DNA of 64,000 nt from Arcobacter venerupis. Lineage in GTDB: Bacteria; Campylobacterota; Campylobacteria; Campylobacterales; Arcobacteraceae. Of this stretch, positions 1 to 8,894 are shown piece by piece. The stretch is taken from positions 124,001 through 188,000 of the forward strand of contig NZ_CP053840.1 of the NCBI RefSeq assembly GCF_013201665.1, given 5' to 3'. Below the pieces are notes generated by a model, which saw only the letters and a list, made by a program, of their open reading frames with translations, had not been told where the DNA came from and did no database searches. Position 1 is the stretch's first letter; every line of letters begins with the position of its first letter. The position numbers were made by a program, and so were the translations under genes.

Positions 1-237
1 GAATTATTAGAAAAAAATAAAGATGAGTTATATAATGTTGAAAATGTAGAAGCAATTACTAAACCATTTATTGAACAAAATGGATTGAAATTTCCACAAT
101 TATTTCAACCAATAAGAATAGCATTAACTGGTGGAACTCAAGCACCATCTGTTTATGACATCATCGCAATATTAGGTTTTAGTGAGGTTTCTGCAAGGTT
201 AAAAGAAGCTCTTAAAAGAAATTTTCAAAATACTTGA
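1..237 (+). CDS. gltX: Glutamyl-tRNA synthetase, C-terminal end (partial)
   Basis: The window opens inside a reading frame that runs to a TGA at 235-237 and gives the last 78 residues of a class I aminoacyl-tRNA synthetase. The segment 'LTGGTQAPSVYDIIAILG' is typical of the anticodon-binding C-terminal end of bacterial GltX, which charges tRNA-Glu (or tRNA-Gln in species with the amidotransferase route). The catalytic HIGH and KMSKS motifs lie outside the window, so which GltX paralogue this is cannot be decided. Campylobacterota often carry two GltX copies. Frame 1 is open from the first base. Confidence 0.85.
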   Translation, partial: ELLEKNKDELYNVENVEAITKPFIEQNGLKFPQLFQPIRIALTGGTQAPSVYDIIAILGFSEVSARLKEALKRNFQNT

Positions 238-290
238 TTATTTAAAAATAATCTGGCATAATAGCCACACATTTACAAAGGACAGAATAG

Positions 291-557
291 ATGAATATTT
301 ACGTAGGAAATTTATCATACAGAACAAATGATAAAGATTTAGAAGAGCTTTTCACAAAGTTTGGTGCAGTAAAAAGTGCAAAAGTTATAATGGATAGAGA
401 AACAGGAAAATCAAAAGGTTTTGGTTTTATTGAAATGGAAGATTCATCAGCTGGTACTAAAGCAATCGAAGCTTTAAATGGTAATGAAAGCGAAGGTAGA
501 ACTTTAAGAGTTAATGAAGCTAAACCTAGAGAAGAAAGACCAAGAAGACAATTCTAA
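291..557 (+). CDS. Small RNA-binding protein with one RRM domain
   Basis: An 88-residue protein made of a single RRM fold. RNP2 'IYVGNL' is at residues 3-8 and RNP1 'KGFGFIEM' near residues 42-49, with the aromatic residues that stack on RNA bases retained. The C-terminal tail is basic ('REERPRRQF'), shorter than the Gly-rich tails of cyanobacterial Rbp proteins. Such stand-alone RRM proteins are common in Campylobacterota and are thought to bind RNA generally; a specific target is unknown. It follows gltX by 53 bp and is followed by a clear hairpin terminator, so it may be monocistronic. Confidence 0.9.
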   Translation: MNIYVGNLSYRTNDKDLEELFTKFGAVKSAKVIMDRETGKSKGFGFIEMEDSSAGTKAIEALNGNESEGRTLRVNEAKPREERPRRQF

Positions 558-564
558 TTTAAGA

Positions 565-602
565 AAAGTAGTGGTTTTTTAGAAAAACACTACTTCCTTT
601 TT
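565..602 (+). terminator. Rho-independent terminator after the RRM gene
   Basis: Stem AAGTAGTG (566-573) pairs with CACTACTT (588-595), extended by T5/A5 pairing in the loop, and is followed by CCTTTTT. It separates the RRM gene from the two-component genes. Confidence 0.8.
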
Positions 603-663
603 ATACAACTTAAAACAATCAGAAATGATATTTCTTTTATGATATAATTTTTCAAGGATTATT

Positions 664-1326
664 ATGAAAATATTATTATTAGAAGATGATTTAATACTTA
701 GTGAAATTATAGAAGAACATTTAATTTCACAAAACCACGAGATAACAACTGTTTTTACAGGTTTTGACGCACAAGATTTGCTTTACAGCAAAAAATTTGA
801 TTTATTACTTTTAGATGTAAATGTTCCTTTATTAAATGGCTTTGAACTATTAAAAGATTTAAGACTCAAAGAGATTCTTACACCAGCCATATTTTTAACC
901 TCTCTAAATCAAGTAGATGATATAGAAAAAGGTTTTAAATCTGGTTGTGATGACTACATAAAAAAACCCTTCGAATTAAAAGAATTAGATATAAGAATAA
1001 ACAATATTAAAAGATTATTTAATATTGAAAATGATAATTTAATACAAATCTCAAAAGATATATATTTAGACAAAAAAAATCTTTTAATTAAAAAAGAACA
1101 AAATCAAATACACATAGCTAAAAAAGAGAGCGAAGTTTTAGAATATTTGATAAATAATAGCACTAAAACTGTAAGTATTGAAGAGCTTAGTTTAAATGTT
1201 TGGGCTTATGAAGATGCTCCTATTTCTTCAACAATTAGAACTTATATAAAGAATCTTAGAAAAATTCTAGGAGATGAATATATAATAAATTTAAGAGGAG
1301 TAGGTTATAGATTTAACAAGAAGTGA
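664..1326 (+). CDS. OmpR/PhoB-family response regulator (copper-type CusR-like)
   Basis: A 220-residue DNA-binding response regulator. The receiver has the acidic pair 'EDD' at residues 7-9, the phosphoacceptor Asp51 in 'LLLLDVNVP' and the conserved Lys in 'IKKPFELKEL'. The C-terminal winged helix (about 125-218) ends in the typical OmpR pattern 'STIRTYIKNLRKILG ... LRGVGYRF'. It sits directly before a sensor kinase and a CusCBA-like export operon. Control of that operon in response to Cu(I)/Ag(I) is inferred from context, not from a specificity residue. The start has a weak upstream AAGGA. CusR is the nearest well-known analogue. Confidence 0.9.
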   Translation: MKILLLEDDLILSEIIEEHLISQNHEITTVFTGFDAQDLLYSKKFDLLLLDVNVPLLNGFELLKDLRLKEILTPAIFLTSLNQVDDIEKGFKSGCDDYIKKPFELKELDIRINNIKRLFNIENDNLIQISKDIYLDKKNLLIKKEQNQIHIAKKESEVLEYLINNSTKTVSIEELSLNVWAYEDAPISSTIRTYIKNLRKILGDEYIINLRGVGYRFNKK

Positions 1327-1360
1327 AAAAATTACTTTTTTAAGATTTTTATTCTTATAT

Positions 1361-2458
1361 TTGGGTGCTTCGTTTATTTTGATGGTATTTATCGCTATTC
1401 TTTATTATCAAAATGAAAAAATACTATATTTTGATTTAACTAAATCAAATATGCAAAATGAGGTCTCTAAAATTTCCTCAGAAATTATACTTTCACATAT
1501 GAAAGGAAGTGAATTTAATAAGAAAAAACTCTTGGAAAAAGAAGATTATAAAGTATCTTTTTATGATAAAAACAAAAATAAGATATATGGAAATCTTGAT
1601 GAAAAAATAGATTTTACAAAAAAGATTATTGATGCAAAAAATAGTTTTATCTTAATTGATGATTCAGTTTTAGGTCACTTAGATATCTATTATATTGCTT
1701 TAAAAGAGAATATGTATTTTAAAAAGATTGAAGAGTTGAAATTAAATATAATTGCAGTATTTTTTGCCATTTATTTAATTATTGCAATTATTGGATTTTA
1801 TTTGGCGAAGCTTTTTTTAAAACCAATAAAAGAAGAACGAGAAAAACTAAATAATTTCATAAAAGATACAACACACGAATTAAATACCCCAATTAGTGCT
1901 ATTTTAATGTCAACAGAAAATAAAAATCTAACTGAAAAACAAATTGAAAGAATAAAAATTAGTGCTAAAAGAGTCTCTGAAATCTACAATGATTTAACTT
2001 ATCTATTTTTAGAAGATAAAGACACAATAAAAAAAATTCAAGAGTTTAATTTAAAAGATTTGATAAATGAACAATTAGAATATTTAGAGTTATTGTCATC
2101 AAAAAAACGAATTACTTTAAATAAAAATATAGAAGATACTATATATAAAATAAATAAAGATGATTTTATTAGAATATTTAACAATCTAATTTCAAATGCA
2201 ATAAAATATAATAAAATGGGTGGAACTATTGAAGTAACACTTCAAAATAATATATTAATAATATCTGATACAGGTATTGGGATAGAAAAAGAAAAATTGG
2301 AAGATATTTATAGTAGATATTACAGAGCAACACAAGAACAAGGTGGTTTTGGTATAGGTTTAAATATTGTAAATAAAATTTGTAAAATTTATAATATAAA
2401 AATCAATGTTGAATCTCAAATAAATAAAGGCACAATCTTTACTCTTTACTTTAAGTAA
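1361..2458 (+). CDS. Sensor histidine kinase, N-terminus uncertain
   Basis: A membrane histidine kinase with TM1 (residues 1-16 of the frame), a periplasmic sensor region of about 100 residues, TM2 near 127-152, an H-box 'FIKDTTHELNTPISAILM' with His172, an N-box 'NLISNAIKYN', and G-boxes 'DTGIGI' and 'GGFGIGLNIV'. The first in-frame start-like codon is TTG 1361, which would cut off the front of TM1 and has no ribosome binding site. A GTG at 1323, overlapping the regulator's stop, reads only six codons before a stop; one extra base in the A6 (1326-1331) or T6 (1336-1341) run would join it to the kinase frame and give a normal basic-hydrophobic N-terminus. The domain call is firm; the start is not. 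Confidence 0.85.
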   Translation: MGASFILMVFIAILYYQNEKILYFDLTKSNMQNEVSKISSEIILSHMKGSEFNKKKLLEKEDYKVSFYDKNKNKIYGNLDEKIDFTKKIIDAKNSFILIDDSVLGHLDIYYIALKENMYFKKIEELKLNIIAVFFAIYLIIAIIGFYLAKLFLKPIKEEREKLNNFIKDTTHELNTPISAILMSTENKNLTEKQIERIKISAKRVSEIYNDLTYLFLEDKDTIKKIQEFNLKDLINEQLEYLELLSSKKRITLNKNIEDTIYKINKDDFIRIFNNLISNAIKYNKMGGTIEVTLQNNILIISDTGIGIEKEKLEDIYSRYYRATQEQGGFGIGLNIVNKICKIYNIKINVESQINKGTIFTLYFK

Positions 2459-2462
2459 TCTG

Positions 2463-2481
2463 CACACAAACTCCACACAAA
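2463..2481 (+). promoter_or_regulatory. Direct repeat, probable response-regulator site before the export operon
   Basis: CACACAAA occurs at 2463-2470 and again at 2474-2481, an 11-bp period (one helical turn) as expected for tandem OmpR-family half-sites. It lies 43 bp before the start of the efflux operon and just after the kinase gene. Binding by the adjacent regulator is inference. Confidence 0.4.
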
Positions 2482-2523
2482 ACAAATAAAATACGACTAA
2501 TTTAATACATTAGGAGTATATAT

Positions 2524-2907
2524 ATGAAAATTTTAATCAAAATAGTTTTAGGGTTTTTCCTTACATTTGGATTTCTACATGCTGAATTATTGGAGCAAAA
2601 TGGACAAAAAGATGGATATGATGTAAGACTTAGTTCAACAAATGCTTTAATTGTTGGAAATAATGAGTTATACGTTGAGTTATTAAAAGATTCAAAAAGA
2701 GTAGATACAGTTAAAGTAAAAGTAAAATTCTTTATGCCAGAAATGCCAGGAATGCCATATATGGAATCAGAAGATAATGGAGTTTTAACTAATGGAAAAT
2801 TTAAAATGAATATAAACCTTCCAATGAGTGGAACATGGCAATATCAATTGAAATTTAAAACTGATGATGGTGTCGTTCACACAGTAAAAGGTAGTGTAAA
2901 CTTATAA
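2524..2907 (+). CDS. Periplasmic FixH/YtkA-like protein of the metal-efflux operon
   Basis: A 127-residue secreted protein with an N-terminal signal peptide ('MKILIKIVLGFFLTFGFLHA', residues 1-20) and one small beta-sandwich domain. The Met-rich stretch 'FFMPEMPGMPYM' and the ending 'SGTWQYQLKF...DGVVHTVKGSVNL' match the YtkA/FixH-like domain often found beside copper export genes. Met-rich loops suggest binding of soft metals such as Cu(I), though this is inferred. It is first in the operon, has a good AGGAG site before its ATG, and its stop overlaps the start of the outer-membrane gene (TAATG). Confidence 0.7.
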   Translation: MKILIKIVLGFFLTFGFLHAELLEQNGQKDGYDVRLSSTNALIVGNNELYVELLKDSKRVDTVKVKVKFFMPEMPGMPYMESEDNGVLTNGKFKMNINLPMSGTWQYQLKFKTDDGVVHTVKGSVNL

Positions 2908-4106
2908 TGTTAAAAAGAATATTACTAAGCTCATCACTTACTATTTCACTTTTAAGTGCTACAACAATAGATGAATTGGTAAAAAATAGTTTTGAAAAAA
3001 ATTATGATTTGAAGAGTTTAGATAAATCAATAAAAATTGCAGAGCATCTAATATCTTTATCAAAAAATTGGCAAAATCCAATATTATCATTTGGCGCAAA
3101 TGATTTATGGATAAATGATTTATCTTCAAGGGATAAAGAGGCAATGCAAGCCTCTTTTATAGGAATTTCACAGGTTGTACCAACAGCATCTAAACTTGAC
3201 ATAAAAGAATCTATTGCAAGAAATGATAAAAATATTAAGATAGAAGATTTGGAAGATAAAAAGCTTGAATTAGAGTCAAAGATATATGAATATGCCTATG
3301 ATATTTTAATATCAGAAGAAAAATATAAACTTTTAGATTCTTATGAACAGAATGTTAAAAAGTTAGAAAGTTTATATACTTCTTTATATAAATACCAAAA
3401 AGCTACCCAAAACGAGATATTAAATTCACAAATATCATCTTTAAATATCAATTTAGAAAAACAAAAACTAAAAAATTTGATTGATAATTTTTATTTGAAA
3501 TTAGAACAAATTACATATTTAAAAATTGATCATATAGATGAAAAAATAGATATAAAAAAAATTGATTTATTATTAGATAATCCCGAGCATCCAAAATTCA
3601 AAATTTTAGAAGAGAGTGCAAAAAAATCAAATGAAATTGCTAAATTTGAAAGTGCAAAAAAGATACCTGATGTTCAAGTTAGTCTTGCATATTTTCAAAG
3701 AGATGATAAATTCAATGATTATGTAAATGTGGCTGTTAGTATTCCTCTTCCTATTTATAATACAGAGAATACAGCAAAATTGCAAGCAAAAGTAAATGTA
3801 AATGAAACAAATGATAAGTTGGAACAATTAAAACATAACTTTTTACTTCAAACACAAATGCTAAAAAATAGTTTGAATAATTCATATGAAAATTATAAAT
3901 TAATTCAACAAGAGATTATTCCATTAAAACAAAAAATTCAAAAAAATATAGAAAATTACAATAGTTTTGATTTAATAAAACCTCAAGAGAGTATTTCAAA
4001 TCTAAATGAGTTAATCTCTTATGAAACTAAAGCTTTAGATGAATTACAAAAATATTATGAGAATTACTCACAACTTCTATATTTTACAAATAAAGGTATA
4101 AAATGA
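2907..4106 (+). CDS. TolC-family outer-membrane efflux channel (CusC-like)
   Basis: A 399-residue protein with a signal peptide (about 1-18) and long amphipathic helices rich in Lys, Glu and Asn, in the two-fold repeat arrangement of TolC/OEP proteins. Characteristic text includes 'NPILSFGANDLWI' and, in the second repeat, 'PDVQVSLAYFQRDD' followed by 'VAVSIPLPIYN'. There is no lipobox, unlike E. coli CusC. It forms the outer channel for the fusion protein and pump encoded immediately downstream; its stop and the next ATG overlap by 4 bp (ATGA). Confidence 0.85.
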   Translation: MLKRILLSSSLTISLLSATTIDELVKNSFEKNYDLKSLDKSIKIAEHLISLSKNWQNPILSFGANDLWINDLSSRDKEAMQASFIGISQVVPTASKLDIKESIARNDKNIKIEDLEDKKLELESKIYEYAYDILISEEKYKLLDSYEQNVKKLESLYTSLYKYQKATQNEILNSQISSLNINLEKQKLKNLIDNFYLKLEQITYLKIDHIDEKIDIKKIDLLLDNPEHPKFKILEESAKKSNEIAKFESAKKIPDVQVSLAYFQRDDKFNDYVNVAVSIPLPIYNTENTAKLQAKVNVNETNDKLEQLKHNFLLQTQMLKNSLNNSYENYKLIQQEIIPLKQKIQKNIENYNSFDLIKPQESISNLNELISYETKALDELQKYYENYSQLLYFTNKGIK

Positions 4107-5107
4107 TTAAAAATCTAGTTATATTCACCCTACTTTTAAGTGCAGGTTTACAAGCACAAATAATAGACGCAAAGCAATTATTTAATAAAACAACAACTAA
4201 GGTAAAAAAAGAAGAGATTTCAATTAATAAGAGCTTCTACGGGCTTACAAAGATAGATGAATCTTCTTTAACTGACATTGTAAGTAGATTTGATGGATTT
4301 ATTACAAAATTAAATGCTAATAACAAATATATGACAATAAAAAAAGGTGAACCTTTATACTCTATTTATTCACAAGATATTTTATCTATTCAAAATGAGC
4401 TAGAAATAGCAAAAGGTTTAAATGCTAACATATATAAAAGTACCTTATCAAAATTAGATAATTTAGATATTTCAAAAGCTGAGCAACAAAGAATAAAAGA
4501 TGGAAAAGTAAACTCAAATGGTATAACTGTAAGTTCACCAATAAATGGCTTATTAATAGAAAAAAGTATAAATCAAACAAGTGCTGTAAATAAAGGTAAA
4601 TTACTTTTACAGTTGGCTTCTTTGGAAAAAATTTGGTTCATAGCTTCTGTTTATCAAAGTGATTTAGAGTATGTAAAAAAACAAAAGGATGCTGTTATAA
4701 GTATTGATGGAATAGATGAAAAAATTAGTTCAAAAGTTGATTTTATTTATCCTATTTTTGATGAAAAAACTAAAACAGTTGATGTTAGATTTGTTTTAGA
4801 TAATAAAGATTTAAAACTAATTCCTAGTATGTTTGGGAAAGCTGATATTAGTGTGAATAAAGATGTTATGTTAACTCTGCCAAAAACAGCAGTACTTAAA
4901 AAAGCAAATGATTTTTACGTGTTTAAACCTTTAGAAAATGGAGAGTTTGAACCAAAGAAAATAAAGGCTAAAAGAATATCTTCAAATAAATATGAGATAT
5001 TAAGCGGTTTAGAAGAAGATGATGAAGTAATTAATAATGCTTTATTTTTATTAGATTCAGATGCAGTTACAAATTCATTGTATCAATCTGACGATGAGGA
5101 TTGGTAA
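4103..5107 (+). CDS. RND efflux membrane-fusion (periplasmic adaptor) protein, CusB-like
   Basis: A 334-residue adaptor with an N-terminal signal sequence (about 1-19), barrel-sandwich halves around 'FDGFITKLNA' and 'VSSPINGLLIEKSINQTS', a helical hairpin between them, and a beta-barrel/membrane-proximal region toward the C-terminus ('LPKTAVLKKANDFYVFKPLENG'). It links the inner-membrane pump to the outer-membrane channel; in the Cus family it also binds Cu(I) through Met residues. It is shorter than E. coli CusB (about 400 residues) and lacks a Met-rich N-terminal extension. It overlaps the channel gene by 4 bp, and its stop is 5 bp before the pump ATG. Confidence 0.85.
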   Translation: MIKNLVIFTLLLSAGLQAQIIDAKQLFNKTTTKVKKEEISINKSFYGLTKIDESSLTDIVSRFDGFITKLNANNKYMTIKKGEPLYSIYSQDILSIQNELEIAKGLNANIYKSTLSKLDNLDISKAEQQRIKDGKVNSNGITVSSPINGLLIEKSINQTSAVNKGKLLLQLASLEKIWFIASVYQSDLEYVKKQKDAVISIDGIDEKISSKVDFIYPIFDEKTKTVDVRFVLDNKDLKLIPSMFGKADISVNKDVMLTLPKTAVLKKANDFYVFKPLENGEFEPKKIKAKRISSNKYEILSGLEEDDEVINNALFLLDSDAVTNSLYQSDDEDW

Positions 5108-5112
5108 TAGTT

Positions 5113-8100
5113 ATGGTAGAAAGTATAATTGCATATAGTATAAGAAATAAATTCTTAGTACTTTTTTTTGTAGGTATATTAACAATATCATCATTTTGGG
5201 CAGTTAAAAATACAAATCTAGATGCCTTACCTGATTTATCTCCGCCACAAGTTATCGTTCAAGTTGAATGGAATGGGCAAAGTCCAAAAACAATAGAAGA
5301 GCAAATCTCTTATCCCTTAATCTCAAATTTGATGAGTCTACCAAATATTCAAACAGTTCGCGCAATGAGTTCTTTTTCAAATGCAATGATATATATTATC
5401 TTCAAAGATGGAACTGATATTTATGATTCAAGAAGTAGAGTACTAGAGCAACTTTCAACTCTTCAAGGGACTTTCCCAACTGGTTCAACTGTTCAGTTAG
5501 GGCCAGATGCAACAGGTGTAGGTTGGGCTTATGAATATGCACTAAAATCAAAAACAAAAAGTTTAGAAGAGCTAAGAACTTTACAAGATTATTATTATAA
5601 ATATGCACTTTTAGGAGTTGATGGAGTTAGTGAAATAGGTTCTATTGGTGGATATATAAAAAACTATGAAATAACTTTAAATCAAGATAAATTAGTTCAA
5701 TATGACTTAGGTATAGATGATATAAAAAAGATTATTCAAGCAAATAATAATGATTTAGGTGGAGGAATAATTTTAGAAAAAGGTTATGAAAATATCATTA
5801 CTGCTCGTGGTTACTTAAAATCTATAGATGATATTGAAAATATAACAATTAAAACATCAAACAATATTCCATTAAAAATAAAAGATATAGCAGATGTAAA
5901 AATAACATCAACCCCAAGAAGAGGAATGACTGATTTAAACGGTGATGGTGAAACAGTTGGTGGAATCGTAATAGTTCGTTATGGTGAGAATCCTTATTCT
6001 GTTATAAAAGCAGTAAAAGAGAAATTAAAAACATTAGAAATCCCTGATGTAGAAGTTATTGAAGTATATGATAGAAGTTCACTTATTGATAAAGCAATTG
6101 ATACTTTAAAACATACTTTAATTGAGGAATCAATTATAGTAGCCATTATTTCAGGACTATTTTTATTTCATTTTAGATCAGCTTTGATAATAATCATAAC
6201 TCTTCCAATAACAGTATTAATTAGCTTCTTATTGATGAAGCTTTTTGGAATAGGCTCAAATATTATGAGTTTAGGAGGAATTGCAATAGCAATTGGAGCA
6301 ATGGTTGATGCAACAATTGTTATGGTTGAAAATGCCCACAAATATCTGCAAGGAAAAGAAAATATCTCAAATGAAGAGAGAACTGCAATTATAATTAAAT
6401 CAGCAAAACAAGTTGGTCGGCCAATCTTTTTTGCTTTGATTTTAGTTGTTGTTTCATTTTTACCAATTTTTGCCCTAACAGGACAAGAAGGACGACTGTT
6501 TACTCCTCTTGCATTTACAAAATCTTTTGCGATGATGACAGGAGCCATATTATCAATAACTATAGTTCCTATTTTAATGATTTTTTTAATTCGTGGAAAA
6601 ATTATGGCAGAAGATAAAAATATATTAAACAAGTTTTTTATTAATATATATTCACCTCTATTAAAAGCTGCTTTAAAATTTAGATATTTAATAGTAGCCA
6701 TTTATTTAGCAACAATTGTTTTTGCATTTACTGTTTATGAAAAACAAAACTGGGAATTTATGCCAATGATGAATGAACAAACTTTTATGTATATGCCTGT
6801 AACTCCCTATGGAATAGGAGTTGATTTAGCAAAAGAGTTAGCACAAAAAACAAATATGGTTTTAAAATCATTCCCTGAAGTACAAACAGCTTTTGCAAAA
6901 GTTGGACGAGCTCAAACAGCAACAGATCCAGCACCACTTGCAATGATTGAAACAATAGTAACTTTCAAACCACAAGATGAGTGGAGAGAAGGAATGACAT
7001 ATAAAAAACTGATGGATGAAATGGACAAAAAACTTCAAGTTAATGGGCTAATTAATTCATGGACATATCCAATTAGAGGTCGTATTGACATGCTTTTAAC
7101 TGGTATTAGAACACCTCTTGGAATAAAACTTTATGGAAATGACCATAAAGTTTTAGAAGAAACAGCTACAAAAATTGAAAAAGAGTTAAGAAAATATAAG
7201 GGAACTCTATCTGTATCATCTGACAAAATTAATTCAGGATATTACTTAAATATAGATATTAAAGAGGAGATGATTTCTAGATATGGAATAAATAAAAATG
7301 ATATATTAGAAACTATCTCTTTAGGAGTTGGAGGAAGACAAATATCAACATTCTTTGATAAGTTAGAAAGATACCCAATAAGCCTAAGATTTGAAGCAAA
7401 TCAAAGGGAAGATTTAACAACATTAGAAAATCTTCAAATAAAAACAAAATTAGGTTTCCAACCATTAAGACTATTTGCAGATTTAAAATATGAAGAGGGA
7501 CCATCAGTTATAAAATCTGAAAAAGCATTAAATGTAAACTTTATCTATATAACACCAAATGATGGCGTTTCAACAAAACAATATAAAGATGAAGCAAAAG
7601 AATTGCTTAAAAATATCAACTTACCAGATGGTTACTATTTTGAGTGGGCAGGACAAAGTGAATACTTAGAATCTGCTATGAAAAAATTGCTTTATATTAT
7701 TCCTTTGACTTTTATGATTATATTTATATTAATATATTTAGCATTAAAAAATATAGTTTATACATTGGTTATATTTTTTACCCTGCCCTTTGCATTAACT
7801 GGTGGAATATTCTATATAGATTATCTAAATTTTAATATTTCAATTGCAGTAATTGTTGGATTTCTAGCTTTATTAGGTGTTGCATCAGAGACATCAATTG
7901 TGATGCTTGTATATTTACATGAAGCAATGCTTGAATTAAAAGAAAAAGATGCGAATAGTTCAAAAGAAGAGATAGCAAAAGCAATTTATAAAGGTGCAGT
8001 TTTAAGGCTTAGACCAAAACTTATGACTTTATTTACAATTTTAGGAGGATTGATTCCCATTATGTATATTCATGGAGTTGGAAGTGAAGTAATGCAAAGA

Positions 8101-8211
8101 ATTGCAGCACCTATGATTGGGGGAATGGCTACTTCAACTTTTTTAACTTTGATTATAATACCAGCAATATTTTATATGATAAAAATAAGAAATAATAGTT
8201 CTACACATTAA
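5113..8211 (+). CDS. cusA: Heavy-metal RND efflux pump, CusA-type (Cu/Ag)
   Basis: A 1032-residue inner-membrane proton-driven pump of the HME-RND family with about 12 TM segments and two large periplasmic loops. 'DALPDLSPPQVIVQVEWNG' near the N-terminus and 'GGIAIAIGAMVDATIVMVEN' in TM4 (with the proton-relay Asp) are diagnostic. Three Met positions used by E. coli CusA for Cu(I)/Ag(I) appear kept in 'TFMYMPVT', 'DPAPLAMIET' and 'RIDMLLTGI', which favours copper/silver over Co/Zn/Cd. A TTG at 5101 is in frame, but ATG 5113 is preferred because 'MVESIIAYSIRNKFLVLF' matches the usual family N-terminus. Confidence 0.92.
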   Translation: MVESIIAYSIRNKFLVLFFVGILTISSFWAVKNTNLDALPDLSPPQVIVQVEWNGQSPKTIEEQISYPLISNLMSLPNIQTVRAMSSFSNAMIYIIFKDGTDIYDSRSRVLEQLSTLQGTFPTGSTVQLGPDATGVGWAYEYALKSKTKSLEELRTLQDYYYKYALLGVDGVSEIGSIGGYIKNYEITLNQDKLVQYDLGIDDIKKIIQANNNDLGGGIILEKGYENIITARGYLKSIDDIENITIKTSNNIPLKIKDIADVKITSTPRRGMTDLNGDGETVGGIVIVRYGENPYSVIKAVKEKLKTLEIPDVEVIEVYDRSSLIDKAIDTLKHTLIEESIIVAIISGLFLFHFRSALIIIITLPITVLISFLLMKLFGIGSNIMSLGGIAIAIGAMVDATIVMVENAHKYLQGKENISNEERTAIIIKSAKQVGRPIFFALILVVVSFLPIFALTGQEGRLFTPLAFTKSFAMMTGAILSITIVPILMIFLIRGKIMAEDKNILNKFFINIYSPLLKAALKFRYLIVAIYLATIVFAFTVYEKQNWEFMPMMNEQTFMYMPVTPYGIGVDLAKELAQKTNMVLKSFPEVQTAFAKVGRAQTATDPAPLAMIETIVTFKPQDEWREGMTYKKLMDEMDKKLQVNGLINSWTYPIRGRIDMLLTGIRTPLGIKLYGNDHKVLEETATKIEKELRKYKGTLSVSSDKINSGYYLNIDIKEEMISRYGINKNDILETISLGVGGRQISTFFDKLERYPISLRFEANQREDLTTLENLQIKTKLGFQPLRLFADLKYEEGPSVIKSEKALNVNFIYITPNDGVSTKQYKDEAKELLKNINLPDGYYFEWAGQSEYLESAMKKLLYIIPLTFMIIFILIYLALKNIVYTLVIFFTLPFALTGGIFYIDYLNFNISIAVIVGFLALLGVASETSIVMLVYLHEAMLELKEKDANSSKEEIAKAIYKGAVLRLRPKLMTLFTILGGLIPIMYIHGVGSEVMQRIAAPMIGGMATSTFLTLIIIPAIFYMIKIRNNSSTH

Positions 8212-8262
8212 TTAAACAAAAAATGTATAAAATTTGCCAATTAAAAAAAAGGAGAATTAAGA

Positions 8263-8841
8263 ATGAGATCTATAGCGAAAATAGCAAGTGCTCTAATAAT
8301 AAGTTTTGGTTTAGCAAATGCTAGTGAATATAAAATTGATAATGCACATACAAATGTTGGATTTATAGTTAAACATTTGATGATCACAAATGTAAAAGGT
8401 GAATTCAAAACATTTGATGCAAAAGTTGATTTTGATGAAGTAACAAAAACATTTAAAGTATTTAGTGCAAATGTTGATACAGCATCTGTTGATACAGGTA
8501 TAGAGAAAAGAGATGCACATTTAAAAAGTGCAGATTTCTTTTTAAGTGATAAATTCCCTAAAATGACATTTGTAATGAAATCTTATAAAGCTGATGGAAA
8601 TGAAGGTGAAATGAGTGGAGATTTAACAATAAGAGGAATAACAAAGCCTGTTGTGTTAAATGTTGAAGATTTGGCAACAATAAAAGATTTTGAAGGAAAT
8701 AATAGAGTTGGATTTACTTTAAAAGGTAAAATTAATAGAATGGATTATGACTTAAAATGGAATAAAGCTTTAGAACTTGGTGGTGTAGCAGTTGCAGAAG
8801 AAGTGAAAATTTCTGTTGATGTTGAAGCGGTTGAAAAGTAA
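8263..8841 (+). CDS. YceI-family periplasmic lipocalin-like protein
   Basis: A 192-residue secreted protein: signal peptide about 1-20, then one YceI domain starting 'YKIDNAHTNVGFIVKHLMI' and containing 'KRDAHLKSADFF' and 'ITKPVVLNVE'. YceI proteins form a beta-barrel that holds polyisoprenoid or similar hydrophobic ligands in the periplasm. A strong GGAG site precedes the ATG. It is a distant paralogue of the two identical YceI proteins near 42 kb and 44.5 kb. Placement behind the metal pump suggests a stress role, which is inference. Confidence 0.9.
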   Translation: MRSIAKIASALIISFGLANASEYKIDNAHTNVGFIVKHLMITNVKGEFKTFDAKVDFDEVTKTFKVFSANVDTASVDTGIEKRDAHLKSADFFLSDKFPKMTFVMKSYKADGNEGEMSGDLTIRGITKPVVLNVEDLATIKDFEGNNRVGFTLKGKINRMDYDLKWNKALELGGVAVAEEVKISVDVEAVEK

Positions 8842-8894
8842 TAACTTTTTTAAAATTATAAAATATTAATTAAATTTAAAATTAAGGATATAAA

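Noticed and set aside
6168-6701. A 177-residue open frame antisense to the RND pump gene
   Set aside because: It lies wholly inside the pump's TM-coding region in the opposite strand, has no ribosome binding site, and its composition mirrors the sense gene.
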